Source: Propionibacteriaceae bacterium (lineage in GTDB: Bacteria > Actinomycetota > Actinomycetes > Propionibacteriales > Propionibacteriaceae). From it: a DNA stretch of 8,140 nucleotides. Under the pieces are notes generated by a model. The model was given only the letters and a program-made list of their open reading frames with translations. It did not search any database and had not been told where the DNA came from. Location of the stretch: positions 1 through 8,140 of the forward strand of contig JAIRRM010000001.1 of NCBI GenBank assembly GCA_031255975.1, given 5' to 3'. This document shows, one piece after another, positions 6,007 to 8,140 of this stretch (positions within the stretch are counted from its first letter, which is position 1; every line of letters starts with the position of its first letter). The position numbers and the translations under genes are program-made.

Positions 6007-7166
6007 CTGGAGGCTCCACGCTCAAGTAACGCGGGTAGCACTTGCAACAGGGCGTCGATGTCGTCGGCGTCAGTGGTCCAGCCCAGACTGAACCGCACCC
6101 CGGATACGGCCTGTTCCGCCGAATACCCCATGGCCAGCAGCACTTCGCTGGGTTGCACCACACCAGCGCTACACGCCGAGCCGGCAGACGCGGCGATACC
6201 CGCCTGATCCAGCAGCAACAACAGGGTCTCGGCTGGTACGGCGGGGAACACGGCGTAACAGATGTGCGGTGCGAGGTGGCTCGTTTCGGTGGGGCCAACT
6301 ATTTCCGCCCCCAACTCTCGTAACCCGTCGGCCAGCATGTCTCGTAGCTTTCGTAGCCTGGCGGCCCGGTGCTCACGTTCAGTCACCACTTCTTCCAGCG
6401 CGGCGGCGAAAGATGCGATGAGTGCCACCGGCACGGTGCCAGAGCGCAAACGCCGCTCCTGCCCACCGCCGTAGCTGGTGGGAGCCACGGCGGCGTCTTT
6501 GCGCACCAGAAGCGCGCCGATGCCCATCGGGCCGCCAACCTTATGCCCGGAGATACTCATAGCGGTAAGCCCCGGCATAGCAGCCGCAGCGAAGGTGACC
6601 GGTAAAAACCCCAACGCCTGCGCCGCGTCGCAGTGATACGGGATTGCGTGGGCAGCCGCCTGTGCGGCGATCTCGGCGACAGGCTGAACCGCACCAGTCT
6701 CGTTGTTCGCCCACATGCAACTGAGCAGCGCCACCTGTTCAGGGGCGTGGCGGATGTCGTCGCAGAGTACGTCCAACCGCAGCAGCCCCCGGCCATCCAC
6801 CGGCAGTTCGACCACCTCGAATCCTTCGGTCGCCAACTGTGCGGCGGCTGAGCGCACCGCTGGGTGCTCCACCGCGCTCACCAGCACTCGGTTCATTCGT
6901 GAAGCGACGGCGCGGCGCGCCCGTGCCAACCCCAACACCGCCAGGTTATCGGCCTCATTTGCTCCGGAGGTGAACACCACTTCGCCAGGATGTGCCCCCA
7001 ACCGGGCGGCGATACGCTCCCGAGATTCTTCGACGATACGGCGCGCATTGCGACCTGAGGCGTGTATGGACGAGGCGTTACCCAACTCGGCAGCCCCCAA
7101 CTGCCAGGTGTCAATGGCTACGGGCAGCATCGGCGTGGTGGCCGCGTGGTCAAGGTAGTGCTGCAC
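6003..7166 (-). CDS. iscS: Cysteine desulfurase (IscS/NifS-like, class V aminotransferase fold)
   Basis: This PLP enzyme of 387 residues converts cysteine to alanine and passes on sulfane sulfur as a persulfide. Motifs in order are [10 protein letters not shown] at the N-terminus, [12 protein letters not shown] (about 66-77), EHPAV with PLP-stacking His101, [12 protein letters not shown] (about 152-163), HCDAAQALG with Asp180 and Gln183, [10 protein letters not shown] with Schiff-base Lys209, [12 protein letters not shown] (about 233-244), and the active-site loop SAGSACSAG with Cys332. The start is GTG 7164-7166, directly giving MQHYLDHAA as in relatives. No Shine-Dalgarno is present; GAGAAT (7173-7178) lies 6 nt upstream as a weak -10. 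It is the first gene of an operon with mnmA, resembling the dedicated YrvO-MnmA pairing of Bacillus subtilis. It could equally be the general sulfur donor for Fe-S assembly, as no isc or suf gene is visible here. Confidence 0.95.
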   Translation of the reverse strand: MQHYLDHAATTPMLPVAIDTWQLGAAELGNASSIHASGRNARRIVEESRERIAARLGAHPGEVVFTSGANEADNLAVLGLARARRAVASRMNRVLVSAVEHPAVRSAAAQLATEGFEVVELPVDGRGLLRLDVLCDDIRHAPEQVALLSCMWANNETGAVQPVAEIAAQAAAHAIPYHCDAAQALGFLPVTFAAAAMPGLTAMSISGHKVGGPMGIGALLVRKDAAVAPTSYGGGQERRLRSGTVPVALIASFAAALEEVVTEREHRAARLRKLRDMLADGLRELGAEIVGPTETSHLAPHICYAVFPAVPAETLLLLLDQAGIAASAGSACSAGVVQPSEVLLAMGYSAEQAVSGVRFSLGWTTDADDIDALLQVLPALLERGASR

Positions 7167-7236
7167 CCTTAGATTCTCGCATGTCAGGCAATCTGAAGCC
7201 CGTCGCCTTCTTGAGTCACCACGAGCGGTACCACCG

Positions 7237-7248
7237 TAGACTGGCCAG
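7237..7248 (+). promoter_or_regulatory. Probable -10 element for a leaderless M13 peptidase mRNA
   Basis: TAGACT (7237-7242) fits the TANNNT -10 consensus and is separated by six bases from the GTG at 7249, so transcription would start at or next to the start codon. The TAG is also an in-frame stop, so no earlier start is possible. A TTGAGT (7211-7216) lies 20 bp upstream, longer than ideal for a -35. This is inference from sequence. Confidence 0.5.
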
Positions 7249-8140
7249 GTGCGCTCGTTGCTTTCCTGGTCTGATGCTTCAGTGCGTCCCCAAGACGACC
7301 TTTTTCGCTATGTGAACGGGGCCTTCCTGGATCAGGCCGTGATCCGTCCTGATCGCGATGCCGCCGGGGTGTGGTACGAGGTGAACGACCGGGTGCAGCA
7401 TGATCTGGAAGACATCATCGCCTCCACCGGCACCGGGCACAAGCGCGGCACCCCAGAGCAGTTGGTGGGCGATTTCTACGCGTCTTTCATGGATCTGCCC
7501 CGGTTGGCGGCCAAGGGCGACACGTTGCTGCGAGAGTTGATCTCCGACGCCGCCGGTTTCACCGATCTGAGCGGACTCTCCGCCAGATTCGGGCTGCTGT
7601 TACGGCATCAGCTCGATTCGGTACTGCGGTTCTCGGTCGTCGCCGACCCGAACAACCCCACGGTGTACCTACCCCGTTTCTCACCGGGTGGCATCGGGCT
7701 GCCCAGCCGCGATTACTACACCGCCGCCGCGCATCAGGAGTTACGCGATGCCTATCGCGCCCATATCGTCGACATGTTCACCCTGGTCGGATGGGACGAC
7801 GCCAGCGCACAGGCCGGGCGGGCGTACGCCATGGAGGCCGAACTAGCCGCCTTACATGAGACCACCAGCGGGTCCCGTCGGGTGGCAGGTGAGGCGCGAC
7901 GGCACCGACTGTGGCGCGTGAAACGTTGGATGCCAGGGTTGGACTGGGATGCGCTGCTCGAACAGCTCGGTCTCACCGGGGCCGACGATCCGTATCTGTT
8001 GCTGCCGAATGAGGATTATCTGAAAGCGGTGGCGGCGCTGCTCACCACCGACCGACTGACCGATTGGCGAGCCTGGACGGTGTGGCGCGTCGTGGAAGGA
8101 CTGGCCGACTATGCTCCCGCTCCGGTTGCCAACGCCCACT
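7249..8140 (+). CDS. M13-family (neprilysin/PepO-like) zinc endopeptidase, N-terminal part only
   Basis: The frame is open from GTG 7249 for 297 codons to the window end, covering the N-terminal (M13_N) domain of a neprilysin-type metallopeptidase. Family signatures are DDLFRYVNGAFL (residues 16-27; relatives start 'D-D-x-F-x-x-V-N-G-x-W/F'), LVGDFYASFMD (about 72-82), and PGGIGLPSRDYY (about 146-157). The zinc-binding HExxH, which lies in the later catalytic half of these roughly 650-residue proteins, is beyond the window, so activity cannot be judged. There is no signal peptide or transmembrane anchor, suggesting a cytoplasmic form as common in actinobacteria. The segment around residues 204-228 (HETTSGSRRV, then RRHRLWRVKRW) looks divergent and Arg-rich compared with what I recall of the family. 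The gene diverges from the cysteine desulfurase, with 82 bp between the starts. Confidence 0.93.
   Translation, partial: MRSLLSWSDASVRPQDDLFRYVNGAFLDQAVIRPDRDAAGVWYEVNDRVQHDLEDIIASTGTGHKRGTPEQLVGDFYASFMDLPRLAAKGDTLLRELISDAAGFTDLSGLSARFGLLLRHQLDSVLRFSVVADPNNPTVYLPRFSPGGIGLPSRDYYTAAAHQELRDAYRAHIVDMFTLVGWDDASAQAGRAYAMEAELAALHETTSGSRRVAGEARRHRLWRVKRWMPGLDWDALLEQLGLTGADDPYLLLPNEDYLKAVAALLTTDRLTDWRAWTVWRVVEGLADYAPAPVANAH

Noticed and set aside
6703..7158. Plus-strand open frame of 151 codons opposite the cysteine desulfurase
   Set aside because: Antisense shadow of a gene with every catalytic motif present; Ser/Arg/Thr/Ala-rich without domains.

Overview
The window looks like a chromosomal segment of a high-GC Gram-positive bacterium (Actinomycetota). 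Supporting signs are the GC-rich coding sequence, the frequent GTG starts, and promoter-like -10 hexamers placed 6-7 nt before start codons that lack a Shine-Dalgarno sequence (leaderless style). The gene types also fit, including the 'YVALGSSFAAGPG' type of SGNH hydrolase. I cannot name the family or genus from the sequence. Gene order is compact with no mobile elements, CRISPR arrays or rRNA. It reads as an ordinary core region, and its best content is a well-resolved B12-control region.

Left part (1-2214, minus strand): a corrinoid (vitamin B12) uptake operon. A full cobalamin riboswitch (2035-2214) leads into an intrinsic terminator hairpin with a U-tract (1885-1945). A BtuF-type lipoprotein (900-1847) follows, then a FecCD/BtuC-type permease (1-835) that runs off the window. 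The ATPase is presumably beyond the left edge.

Centre-left (2250-3673, plus strand): cobS and a cobC-like phosphatase overlap by 4 bp and diverge from the uptake operon. They would complete the nucleotide loop of cobalamin. The roughly 35-bp gap between cobS and the riboswitch contains overlapping, nearly palindromic -10 elements pointing both ways. Together the two units suggest uptake of corrinoids plus assembly or remodelling of the lower ligand, with only the uptake arm under riboswitch control.

Centre (3680-4878): a minus-strand SGNH/GDSL hydrolase convergent with cobC, an unassigned stretch, a strong inverted repeat, tRNA-Pro(GGG) on the minus strand, and another hairpin just downstream of mnmA.

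Right part: a minus-strand operon of a cysteine desulfurase (6003-7166) and mnmA (4885-6006), overlapping by 4 bp. This is a sulfur-donor and tRNA 2-thiouridylase pair. Divergent from it, on the plus strand, is the N-terminal part of an M13-family metallopeptidase (7249 to the window end).
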